NCBI GenBank assembly: GCA_022376515.1
Contig: WTXI01000126.1
Location: forward strand, 41,932 to 105,931
Source: Lactifluus volemus
Taxonomy: Eukaryota > Basidiomycota > Agaricomycetes > Russulales > Russulaceae
Length of the DNA: 64,000 bases
Direction of reading: 5' to 3'
The notes below the pieces were generated by a model. It ran no database searches. It had not been told where the DNA came from and saw nothing but the letters and a program-made list of their open reading frames with translations. Below are positions 45,275 through 55,108 of the stretch, piece after piece. Position 1 is the stretch's first letter, and every line of letters starts with the position of its first letter. Position numbers and translations under genes: made by a program.

Positions 45275-48027
45275 TAATGGAGGGACTGCTTGGCAGCGCC
45301 CTGGTGGGGGCGCGAAGGGGAGTAGCTGTTAGTCAGTGCTGCGTCGCTGGTTACCTCCGGGGGGTTGGAGATGGTGACGTTGAGGGCCTCGGGGAAGAGG
45401 ATGGGGTCGTACTCATTGGCAGGGCGTGGCCCAGTTCCCCCTCCGTCTATCTCCATGGCTTGGTGGTTGCAAATGGCAGCTATTGCCTTACTGTGTAGTG
45501 CGGACCGGATTTGGGGGCCGGTCGCGTTCGGGGGTAGTGGGGGTGGGTCGTAGAGGTCGCCGTCTGGATCTAGGACCATCTCAAGCGTTTCGTTAGAGGG
45601 GCCCGCCCAGGCGTTGGCAGTTGTTGTGGATGGTTCGCCGGCCGTGGGTGGGTCCAGTGCCTTACCTTTTTCATTCTGTTTCCTTGCCCTGCGGCTCGGG
45701 CGTGGGCGGAAGAGGTCCCGTGCGGGGCACCGTGTATCCCTGCAGTGGTGACCTTTTTTGTGGCAGTTGAGACACTTGAAGTGACTACAGTCACAGATGC
45801 CTGCGACTTCGTGCTTTCTGGGGCAGTTCTGGCTGTGTTCTTCTGAGGAGTGGGGCCCTCCGCAGATGTAGCAGCGGACTGAGTCTTTCCCTAAGGCGCA
45901 GCCTCTAGACGATCTAATATGACCTAAAGCGTGACAATGTGAGCATTGTACGAGCGCGGGTTTGTCGACCCATCTCTGGATGGTGACTTCTTTTCCGAAG
46001 AGCGCGGTTCTGTCTGTTAGGAGTTTGCTGGTGATGGTGCCGTCTGGGTCCGAGATGGCGAAGGTGATTGTGGAGTAGTTGGACTCGATACGTTCCACCG
46101 GTTTCAGCCACCGCGGGGGCATGGCCAGATGTGCCTTTTTGAGGCCTGGCAGAGCTTTTACTTCCCTGAGCAGAGCCTCCGGTCCAAAAATTTCATAGTC
46201 GATGTCGTTCCAAGTTGGGACACCGTGAGCCAGGAGGCGCGTCCAACCCATTGAGGGGCTGAGTTTACCTGAGCCGCGGAAAGGCATGAGTAAAATGTGT
46301 TCGTAAGAGGTGATTAAGTCAAACGGAATGTTGCCGTCAAAGGAGTAGACGAAATTTCCTTTGCTGCGTGGGTGGATGCTCCAGCGGCCTGCTTTGAGGG
46401 GGATCGGGAGTGCCACAGCCTTCGCCATTTTGAGGGTGACTTCGCGGATGATCGCATCAGCTGGGCGTATCCTTACAGTTTCCTCCAGTTCCTTGTCCAA
46501 GAAACCCCCGGATCTAATGACCGTGACCTCCGTGATTGTCGGGGGGCGGGGGGTCTGTCTCGGTGGGGCTGGAGGTTGTCTGGTATTGGTTGCGGCGGCG
46601 GCTGCTCCGGCGTACGACACGGGTGTGGAGTTCGTTTTTGGGGGTTGTGGTGGGGCAGGGGTAGCGGGGCCAGCCTTGCTCCGCGCTCTCTTACCTTTTC
46701 CGTTATGGGTGACAGGTGTGAAATTGTCGTTCCCCGAGTCCCAGTGTTGGGGTGGTGCCGTGGCGGCCCACATACTCCCTTCGGTTCCTCTGGGGGCAGG
46801 GGGGTTAACCATATTGGGGCGGGCGTCGGCGGTGCTCATCTGGGTGGGGTTCGCCATTCTTTCCAGCGCATTTATTTTCTCCGCGAAAGGGGCCATCGCC
46901 GCCTGGATCGCGGGGCCGAGTGCTGCTTTGATTATTGTCGCTATCGTATCTAGGTCCGTACTCCCTTTTCCTTCTCCTGCCGGTACCCTATGGGGGGCAG
47001 GGGGGGGAGCAGTTTGTGTGCTTTCCATACCTATGTGGGCATGCGGGACGCTCGTCCTCCCGCGTGGGGTGGCTGGGGATGTTGCGCGACTTACTATCTG
47101 GGCCCTTCTCATCACCGGGGTGGCCGAGCCTTGTCTGGGGCGGGAGCCCGAGGCCGTGCGTTTACTGCCCGATGTGGGGGTGGGGTTAGCTGCTATGGCG
47201 GAGGAGCCACGCGTGATGTCTAGACCCAACCTCCGTCCGGTTGCGATGAAGTAGTCAACGCCATGGCTCCTCGCTTGGGCTGCTATTTCGTTCTCATGTC
47301 GGTGTACAAGCATCTCGAGTTGCTCGGACTTCCAGAGAAGCCACTTTTCGTCTACCTCTGCCGCTGCGGCTTTTGTCGCTTTGATGTTGAACTCGTTTTT
47401 TAGGGTGAGGTACCAATCCTGGTACCCATCCTGGTCAGCTCCAATATGTGTGTTTAAATCGTCCGCTATGGCCGCTAGGCGGTGGAAGAGCGTCGGGTTT
47501 TTTGGGAGTGGGTCAGGGTCGATTACTTCGGCTCTGACTCTGTCCAGGGTGCTCTCCTTCTCGGTACTGTATTGTCGGTGGTAGCCCCTGCCGACTGCGG
47601 CGAGAAGGGCGCATGAGAGGCGAGCCCATTCGCTGGGGCCTAGCGGGGTAGGGTCGCGCGACGAGAAATATCCTCGCTCTAGGGCCGCAATGACCGTGGT
47701 CACCGCGGCATTAAAGGTCTCTGTGGACATGTCTACACCAACGCACGCACCGTTGAACGCTAGAGGTTCTTCAGTGCTGAAAAGGAAGGGGGCTCTTATG
47801 CTTCCCAGTGCTTTACTGAGCGCTTCCCTATGTTCCTTATTCCGCATTTTAGGGAGTGCCCCTTTGAAGGGGTTCACCGGGACCCTGTACGGGGTAGTCT
47901 CCGGGAATAACAGGGAGATTGAGGGGTCAGGAGGTTTCTCAGGTGGATTTAACTGAGTCGCGAGTAAGGTTAGGGTTGGGAGCGGTGGGAGTACTGGATT
48001 AAGGTCCATAACTGGATTAAGGTCCAT
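45274..48027 (-). CDS. LINE ORF1: gag-like nucleic-acid-binding protein
   Basis: 917 aa. It starts MDLNPVMDLNPV, encoded by the element's 5' tandem repeats. The middle (about 230-500) is rich in Pro, Ala, Thr and Ser. The C-terminal third (about 690-800) has tandem zinc knuckles: CSHCHALGHIRSSRGC, CYICGGPHSSEEHSQNC and CLNCHKKGHHCRDTRC. That arrangement is usual for Tad/I-clade ORF1 proteins, which coat the element RNA. A basic stretch (RPRPSRRARKQNEKGK) follows. The stop overlaps the start of ORF2. Confidence 0.92.
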   Translation of the reverse strand: MDLNPVMDLNPVLPPLPTLTLLATQLNPPEKPPDPSISLLFPETTPYRVPVNPFKGALPKMRNKEHREALSKALGSIRAPFLFSTEEPLAFNGACVGVDMSTETFNAAVTTVIAALERGYFSSRDPTPLGPSEWARLSCALLAAVGRGYHRQYSTEKESTLDRVRAEVIDPDPLPKNPTLFHRLAAIADDLNTHIGADQDGYQDWYLTLKNEFNIKATKAAAAEVDEKWLLWKSEQLEMLVHRHENEIAAQARSHGVDYFIATGRRLGLDITRGSSAIAANPTPTSGSKRTASGSRPRQGSATPVMRRAQIVSRATSPATPRGRTSVPHAHIGMESTQTAPPPAPHRVPAGEGKGSTDLDTIATIIKAALGPAIQAAMAPFAEKINALERMANPTQMSTADARPNMVNPPAPRGTEGSMWAATAPPQHWDSGNDNFTPVTHNGKGKRARSKAGPATPAPPQPPKTNSTPVSYAGAAAAATNTRQPPAPPRQTPRPPTITEVTVIRSGGFLDKELEETVRIRPADAIIREVTLKMAKAVALPIPLKAGRWSIHPRSKGNFVYSFDGNIPFDLITSYEHILLMPFRGSGKLSPSMGWTRLLAHGVPTWNDIDYEIFGPEALLREVKALPGLKKAHLAMPPRWLKPVERIESNYSTITFAISDPDGTITSKLLTDRTALFGKEVTIQRWVDKPALVQCSHCHALGHIRSSRGCALGKDSVRCYICGGPHSSEEHSQNCPRKHEVAGICDCSHFKCLNCHKKGHHCRDTRCPARDLFRPRPSRRARKQNEKGKALDPPTAGEPSTTTANAWAGPSNETLEMVLDPDGDLYDPPPLPPNATGPQIRSALHSKAIAAICNHQAMEIDGGGTGPRPANEYDPILFPEALNVTISNPPEVTSDAALTNSYSPSRPHQGAAKQSLH

Positions 48028-48065
48028 GTACTGGATTAAGGTCCATGTACTGGATTAAGGTCCAT
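47991..48065 (-). repeat. LINE 5' end tandem repeats (18-19 bp x 4)
   Basis: Four copies of ATGGACCTTAATCCAGTAC (minus strand). Spacings from the 5' end are 19, 19 and 18 nt. Each copy holds an ATG. ORF1 begins at the third copy and runs in frame through the fourth; from the first copy translation stops after nine codons. Confidence 0.95.
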
Positions 48066-48066
48066 G

Positions 48067-48081
48067 TCGGCTTCCAAGTCT
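48067..48081. repeat. LINE target-site duplication, right copy
   Basis: TCGGCTTCCAAGTCT, identical to 41041-41055. It lies in the coiled-coil exon of copy B, just upstream of the element's first ATG. Confidence 0.93.
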
Positions 48082-50497
48082 GTTACGCGCTCTTGTAGCG
48101 CTGCGGATAAGAACGTAACTTGTTCGCATCTGAATCGAGTATATTCTGCTTCGACCTTCAATGACTCCGCGTCAGCGCTGCGTAGACGCAGGAGCTCGAT
48201 TGCCTCGATGAATTTGATCCTCCCAGTACGACGCGCATCTTGAACCGCTTCCAGCTTTGCCTGACACATGTCCAGTTCATGTTCGATGTGAGTCTCGACA
48301 TCCCGTCGCATTTCTTTCTCTCGATCGAGGTCGCGACGCAGCTGACAAATTTCTTCTTGCGTCAAGCGGAGCTGCTCTCTCGTTACTGCCCACTCATCCA
48401 GAAGATGATTCTTCTCTAGCTCGCTGGACTCGACCTCCTGAGCACGCTCGAATTCGAGTTGACACATCCGCTCAAGCAGATCTTCCATTGCCACATGTTG
48501 AGCTCTCGCGGCACCGGAGACTTCCTCGAACCATGTAGAGATGTGTTGTAGCTCGGGCGCCTGTGAGATGGAAGGATCCCTACGGTCCTGTCTTGAAAGA
48601 AGTAGCGAGAAGTTGGTGAAGAAACGAGAAGAAGCGGACTGGAAAGCAGGACTAATTGGCGGAGTACTGATGTCAAGAGACTCCGGAGGTTGACCGGTGC
48701 CACGTGATTCGGTTGTGCGAGTGCGAGGTCGATGCCGGGGTAAGCGAAGCTCGCCAAATGATGACTGACTGCCGGAATCAATTCGCAAGAGTATCTCATA
48801 TAATCCATTCAATTGCACTTGCGCGTCCTGGGCTTGCCTACTCATCTGGTGCACGTCGGCTTCGTGGCGGTCCTGCATCCTCGCTTGCTCATCGAGAAGT
48901 TCCTTCATCTCGCGCACCTGCCGATCACGTTCACGTCGTATCCTCGCATGTAAACGCGTAATCTCGTCTTCTGCGTCCGTGAGCTTCGCAAGCGCAACCC
49001 GCAACTCTTCGGCAGTCGATTGTACGAGACACTCCTTCTCCGAAGCAAGCTTCGCTTGACGATCCCGCTGCTCCAGTGCGTGACGAGCTCCATTCAAGGC
49101 ATCAGCGAGGCGGATACGCAAGTTGACCGTGGCTTTCTCGGCATCTTCATGGCGGGCTTCGGCTGCGGCAATTAGATCTTCACGCTTCTTAACTGACGCT
49201 TGGAGGGTGGAAACAAACTCCGTTAGACTGTCGCGCTGTTGTGACGCCGCAAGCAAGTCGACCTGTAACGTCTCCTCGCGGGTCCGTGAAGCCTCCAGAC
49301 GATGGCGTAGCGAGTTCTCAGAGTCGACAAATTTAGCGTGAATCTGTTGCACCCGAAGCTGGTGATTCTCCGCTTCAAGCTTGTGATGAAGGGCCTTTTT
49401 CTCTTGCTTCTCCTTCAAAGCCAGGACTTGTTCAAGTTCGCGCTCACGTTCCTCAAGCTCAACCTGCAAATGGGAGTAACCAATGTAGAGGTCTGCGATC
49501 AACTGGGCAGGTTCATGGTGGCGTCCATTGGGCTGAGTCATTAGCCAGACGAGATCGCTAGGCACAACAGTACCGCGTGAAATCTGTTCGTAAATCGTGT
49601 TGAGGGTTTCGGGGGTGCGGCTGTCCAGCTCTGTCAATAGCCCGCAACGCTTCAGGAAGATGGTAATCTAAAGCTCTATAATGAGGCACTGTGTTTGGCA
49701 GATTGTCCCCACAAACAGACGCACCATGTTCGGAATCTCCTCGAGGGAGAGCACCTTGGACATGATCCAAACGATGGCGAGGACAGTGGCAATTTCAGGC
49801 TTGTAACTTGGTCAGTATTAACGAATATCGTGAATAATTAGCTGCTCACCGGACCGGTCCAGAAGAGTATGACAGAGAAGAGAGATATAAGCGTTCGGAA
49901 AGACATGTACCAAGATGGACAAGCGATCGCGAGAGACTTGCGTTTGAACGAGTTGAGAAAGTTGGTTGGAGCATTGACGAAGACAGTAAGAGACTTTGAA
50001 ATGGTAGCGAAGATATGCACAAGTCCAGGGAAAAGGAAAAGGAATCCAGAAATGATAGCAATCATAAGAAAAATTGGCACGAGATCGAGAAGGTTGTTGG
50101 GCATCATAGCGGCAAGAGGGGATTCATAACCGGGGATAGGCACAGTGGTGATAAGAGGCTGGCGTTCGGTGAGGATGAGGTCCGCGGTGGGATAAGGGAT
50201 TCTGAATTCGTGTGAGAAGCCCAAAGGAGGAGGGTCGAGAAGGTGAATGGGAGGTGGTGGGGGAAGGGTAGGAATACGGCGGGAGGAGATAGTTTGAAGG
50301 TTTCTGAACGTAAGAATTGCGTGTGCCAATCCTTGTAGCATGTTTCTGAGGCGCAGAAACCCCGATGAGACGGAGAAGACGATGTGGAGCATTGTGAATG
50401 CGAGTTGTAGAGGCTGAAAGCGTATGTACGGCGAAGGAACCAGCCTATACGACCATCTCGGGATTTCGTCCGTCAGCCTCAGTTCCAACGCAACATT

Positions 50498-50548
50498 CCT
50501 CCAAGTGTACTAGCGCTAGTAACTTGCTAGTGCTAGTACACGTGGAGG
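50498..50548. repeat. Inverted repeat in the B/C divergent promoter
   Basis: Arms GTGTACTAGCGCTAG (50505-50519) and CTAGTGCTAGTACAC (50527-50541), one mismatch, 7 nt loop. Outer CCTCCA/TGGAGG also pairs. Confidence 0.93.
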
Positions 50549-50872
50549 CCACTTGTATTATTTCCGTAGAGACTACGGACTTCAGCTGAATGATGAGCAT
50601 AGAACGAACTGAAGCGTTGAACGGAGAAAGACGTAATGAACAGCAAATGAACAGCAAAACAAAGTTCGCGGGACCATGATCCCGGGCAACCGCTGTGCAC
50701 GTGGCACCTGTCTAGGTTTCCTTTCTAGGTCGCACCACGCTTACACGCCTCTATCATGATCACTTCTTTGCGGCCACCTTCGTCTAAATGACTAAGAGGA
50801 TAGAGTCTAGTCGTGTAGACATTTATGTCGCTCTACGATTCATAGATCCGACCGAAATGGGGCCAGGTGTTG

Positions 50873-50939
50873 ATTCTAAACACAACGTTGGAGCCAAGGT
50901 TGGAGTTCAAACTTTGAGCTCCAGCGTTGTGTTTAGAAT
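50873..50939. repeat. Second inverted repeat in the B/C divergent promoter
   Basis: Arms of 22 nt (ATTCTAAACACAACG... and ...CGTTGTGTTTAGAAT) with one mismatch, around a spacer that itself holds GGAGTTCAAA / TTTGAGCTCC. Confidence 0.93.
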
Positions 50940-51062
50940 ACGACAGGAGGACCGGTACAAACTCAGAGGAAGCCTACGTATAATAATGCCTCACGCTGGT
51001 CTCCCCAATAGACCTCGTTCTTCATACGCTCTTAGCCTTTTGACAACTCGAAATTCACAACC

Positions 51063-54000
51063 ATGCCTCACGTCGCTTTCTCCATCGCTTCGGGGTTTCT
51101 CCGCCTCAGACACATGTTGCAAGGATTGGCACACACAATGCTTGCGCTCAGAAACCTTCGAATCACCTCCTCTCGTCACCTCATTCCCACACTTTCACCT
51201 CCACTTCTCGTCCAACTTGCAGAGTCTCCGGGCCCTCCTCTTCCTCTTTTGGAGCTCTCAGACGACTTTGGGATGCCTTATCCTACGACAGACCTCCTTG
51301 TTATCGATCAACCGCCTTCGTTCATGCTCTCGCCTATGCCCAACTATCAGTCGTCTCTTGCCGTAATCACACCCAGCAACATTCCTGATCTCGTGCCTCT
51401 TTTTATTATGCTTGCGATTATCTCTGGACTCTTCTGCTTTCTTCCCGAACTTGCATACATTTTCACGGTTATTTCCAAGTCTCTCTCTGCCTTCGTCAAC
51501 GCCTCGAACGATTTTTTCAATCCTATCAAACGCAAGCGGACATCAAATCTCGTCTTGACTGCTAGGCCATCGCAGCCTATTTCTTTCCGAACTATCCTAT
51601 ATCTCGTTTCTCTCGTACTTTTGTGGACCGGACCAGTGAGCAGCTAATTATCTACACCAATCGTTTATATTGACCAAGTTATAAGCCTGAAATCGCTACT
51701 GTCCTCACCATCGCCTTCATCACGTCCAGGATTCTCTCCTGCGAAGAACGTCGGGATGTGGTGCGTCTTTTGTAGGGACAGTACCCGAACGCGATGTCTC
51801 ACTGGCGCTTTAGGTCACCAATATCCTGGAGCGCGTGGGGCTAGCGACGAAGCGGAACACCCCCACGCCCGAAATCCTCAACACGATTTACGAACAGATT
51901 TCACGTCGCACCGTTGTACCTAACAATATCATCTGGCACAAGACTCAGCCCGATTCTCGCCATCACGAACCTGTGCGGTTGATCACGGACCTCTGTAGAG
52001 ACCTTGGCTCTTCCCACTTGGAGGCCGAACTCGAGAACCGTCAGCGCAAACTCGAACAAGTCCTGGCTCAGAAGAAGGAACAAGAGCGAGCGGTGCGCAA
52101 TGAACAGCGTGAAGCCAAGAAGCACCGACTTCGCCTACAGCAGATTCACGTGGAACTTGTCGACTCTGAGAACTCTCTGCGCTGTAATCTGGATGCTTCA
52201 CGTATCCGCGAGGAGAAGTTACAAGCCGATCTACTTGCTGCCTCACAAGAGCGCGACAGTCTCAAGGAGCTCGTTTCCGCTGCAGAAGCCCACCGCGAAG
52301 AAGCCGAGAAGGCCGGACGATTGGCCCACGTGAAACTTGGCGTCGCGATGGATGGAGCTCGTATGGCGCGGGAGGAGCGGGATCACCAGATGAAGCTCGC
52401 ATCGGAGAATGAGTGTCTCGCACGGTCGACCGCCGAAGAGTTACGCGTGGCGCTTGCAAAGCTCAAGGACTCTGAAGAGAAGATCGCGCATCTGGGCTTC
52501 GAGCTGGAACGTGAGCGTGAATGCCGCGCGTGCGAGATGAAGGAGCTTCTGGACGGACAAGCCCAGATGCGGGAACTCCATAGAGCTGATATGATCCGCA
52601 TCGGTAGAGAAGCCAAGGACGCGCAAGTGCAACTGGATGGGCTGTTTGACGTGCTCTCGCGACACGGTGCCCGCAATGGTGACAAGCAGTCCTCGTTCGA
52701 CCAGATTCGCCCATTCCGACGTCGACCTCGCATGGCTCCTCCACTCCTAGAACCACCGATTCTTGATCCCGGTTTCGGTCCTCGCCGCACTTTATTCGAT
52801 CCCACTTCTCGTTTCTCCACACGCCGACTTGACCACAGGAATCCTCCCATCTCCGACTCGCCGACGACGCTTGAACTAGGCCCGATCTCCGCATGGTTCC
52901 AGGAAGTATCCGACGCTGCAAAAGTTCAGCGGGTGTCTATGGAAGACCTACTCGAGCGAATGTGTCAACTCGAATCCGAACGCGCTCAGGAGGTGGAGTC
53001 TAGCGAACGCGAGATAAAGCAGTTGGAGGAAGAGTTGGCAGAGACGGGCGAGCAGCTCCGCTTGGCGCGTGAAGACGTCCTCAGCTTGCGTCTGAAACTC
53101 GATCGAGAGAAAGAAGCACGAGGAGAGGTCGAGGCGTATGCCCATGGCGTCAAACGTGAACTTGACGCGTGTCGGGCGGAGCTGCAAGAGGTCCAAGGCA
53201 CGCGCCACTCGGAGCGGATCGAGGAGTTGCGTCTACACAGTGTGGAGGTCGAGTCGTTGAAGGTCGAGCTTGAAGAAACTCAAATCCGGTGTTCACAAGT
53301 CACGTTGCTGTCCGCGGTGCTACAACAGCGCGTATCTGATTTAGAAGGCGAACTGAGGGCGCTGAAATGTACCGCTCAGGTGTGCTCAGCGACGACACCA
53401 GACATTCTCCTTGGTGTGTGCCACTGAGAATTTTAGAATTTTTATTTTCTTTTGCTTAACGATTTTTTGTGGTCCATTAGATCTCGATGCAACTATGTAC
53501 AGTATCGATATACCAGCGTCGACAATTCCGTCATCACCATCTTACCGTCCCGATTCTCCATTGCCACCACCATCATCACAATCTAGCAACAACTCGGTCG
53601 ACATATGCGACCAACTTGAATGCACTTTCCAGGATCTACACAACGCAGATCGTACGGATGACTCTTCATTCTCACACCATCCTCAGCAGATCTCACCGCC
53701 ACAAGACCTCACGTCTCCGGCATTGACAGCCTTGTCATCTTCAGGGAGTAACGCTGATTCAATGGGCTGGCCACCCATTGAATCAGTGCTACTTCCTGCA
53801 AGGGAGAACGCGCAACAAGACTGCGAAACTAGCGTTCAGGTGAGCGAGGTGCTTTGTGTGTATCGATGTACTCACGTCCGTGGAGACTGAGGAAAGTACG
53901 GATGACTTGGCATCGCCGTCGCTTCACGGTCGTACATCGCCTATTATATCTTCGGTCTCGGACAGACGTAAGCAGCTGCAGTGTTTCCTGATACGATGAC

Positions 54001-54880
54001 GCTGATCGTTGTGCGATAGAACCATTGCCCATTTCGGATAATCCCCGTGATGTGCCGCCACCTCCGCCTTTTGCCTTTCCGCCTTTGCCAAGTCTTCCAC
54101 CATTTTTATTCGACTTCTCTACAAGTGAGTCAGAAATGCTTCGATGGATCTTCTTTCTTTTCTTCCAGAGCGATGTTAACACGCCCATGAAGCGTCATCT
54201 AGATTGCACACACTGTTACGATTGCCCCCATTTCACTTGCCACCTCGAAATGCTGTGCTTGCTCAGCTGATGGGCAACGAAATACCTTCTGCGCCCATTC
54301 TCCAAGGTGACAAATGATGAATCATGTAATAATCTCCCATCATGGCTCACAAAAACGACAGACTGCCCATTATCTCCTATCAAATCCGATGTTATTATGG
54401 CCGCGGCGGAGCCTGAGGTGATGCCCTCAAACTTTGCAACCTGCGGCAAATCACTTACCCATTTGCCCCAGTCTCCTAATACTGGTGACCTGGATATCGT
54501 AATGGACGTAGTAGCATCGCCCGCAAATTACCCAGATCCTCACACTCCCCCACCGACATCGCATTCTGGTATTCTTGGCGTAGCACAAGCGATGCTTTGC
54601 GAAGATTCAAAGTCACAACTCGCAGATAGTGGCTCGATGCGCATCTCGCGGAGAGGCCGACACTATCGTACCATTTACCCGCGTCCACTGGACATACCGA
54701 AGCTCGACTATGGTTTTCCCATCGGCTACGGTGAGTACGTACGCGCCGGAGATCGCCGCCCAACTTGACTGACATTTCGACACCCCAGCGCACACCTGTG
54801 GCATCATCTAGGAAGAGAGAGTTTTGGACAAGTGGTCGTCGAGTCTGATGGCGAGCTTCAGGGCGCCTCTTCGAGTATCA
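51063..54880 (+). CDS. Membrane-anchored coiled-coil protein, copy C
   Basis: The most complete B-type member. Exon 1 51063-51635 (MPHVAFSIASGFLRL, hydrophobic LVPLFIMLAIISGLFCFLPEL, ending LLWTGP). Exon 2 51686-51760 (PEIATVLTIAFITSRILSC). Exon 3 51814-53413, about 530 residues of coiled coil with a Pro/Arg linker, including the shared blocks ILNTIYEQISRRTVV, HVELVDSENSLR, STAEELRVALAKL and MEDLLERMCQLE. Exon 4 53481-53839, acidic Ser/Pro-rich. Further exons carry LAQLMGNEIPSAPILQG and YPRPLDIPKLDYG (to about 54730). The last exon holds TPVASSRKRE, then seems one base out of frame against copy B, so the true 3' end is unsure. Introns are GT-AG. No known domain; a membrane-anchored tether or scaffold is a guess from architecture. 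Confidence 0.72.
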
Positions 54881-55108
54881 CCCACTGCAGACTTTGTCAG
54901 CGCATTGAGGATATATGAGCGCTGCTATCCCATTGTTCAGTCAATCCGGGGTGGCAATTCACGTTTGGTAGATGAACTAACAGTATATAGAGATGTTTAC
55001 GTTACTGCGTGACCAACCTAAGAGTGTGGTACCACATGAACGTACAAGCTCGCTTTCACTTCGTACAACAGTGCCGAAAGATTGCATAGCCCAAATCAGC
55101 GAGTGAGC

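Larger units (their letters stand above)
41056..48066 (-). mobile_element. Full-length LINE, Tad1-like, 7.0 kb
   Basis: Minus orientation: 5' end at 48066, 3' poly-A (poly-T on plus) at 41056-41091. It has two intact open frames, ORF1 with zinc knuckles and ORF2 with APE endonuclease, reverse transcriptase and a RNase H-like region. A perfect 15 bp target-site duplication flanks it, as expected of target-primed reverse transcription. Complete frames, a perfect duplication and a long A tail indicate a young insertion. Confidence 0.95.
38911..50392 (-). pseudogene. Membrane-anchored coiled-coil protein, copy B, split by a LINE
   Basis: ATG at 50392 (MLHIVFSVSSGFLRL). Exon 1 (49850-50392) has a hydrophobic segment (VPIFLMIAIISGFLFLFPGLV) and ends ILFWTGP. 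A short exon (PEIATVLAIVW) and a long coiled-coil exon (TPETLNTIYEQISRGTVV, then many EL/RE heptads) follow down to DLEA. There the LINE (41056-48066) interrupts the reading frame. Beyond it the gene resumes at EAELRTLK and continues (MTIPSSLSYLL, LPLEH-ATRTRSQRQNAMLVTRY, HPRPLDIPKLDYG) to the last exon 38911-39152 (IIPLDCPTSTPVASRKRVLE) and stop TAG at 38911. Apart from the LINE I saw no defect, so the loss looks recent. Copy C shows the uninterrupted arrangement. Function unknown. Confidence 0.85.
50393..51062. promoter_or_regulatory. Divergent intergenic region between copies B and C
   Basis: 670 bp between two start codons pointing outward, so it must hold both promoters. It contains two strong inverted repeats (50498-50548 and 50873-50939). 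A decoy-like duplicate of the C start context (AATGCCTCACG) lies at about 50985. Confidence 0.55.

Noticed and set aside
46361..47254. Long plus-strand frame of 297 codons
   Set aside because: Antisense to the Pro/Ala-rich part of LINE ORF1; a by-product of its codon use.
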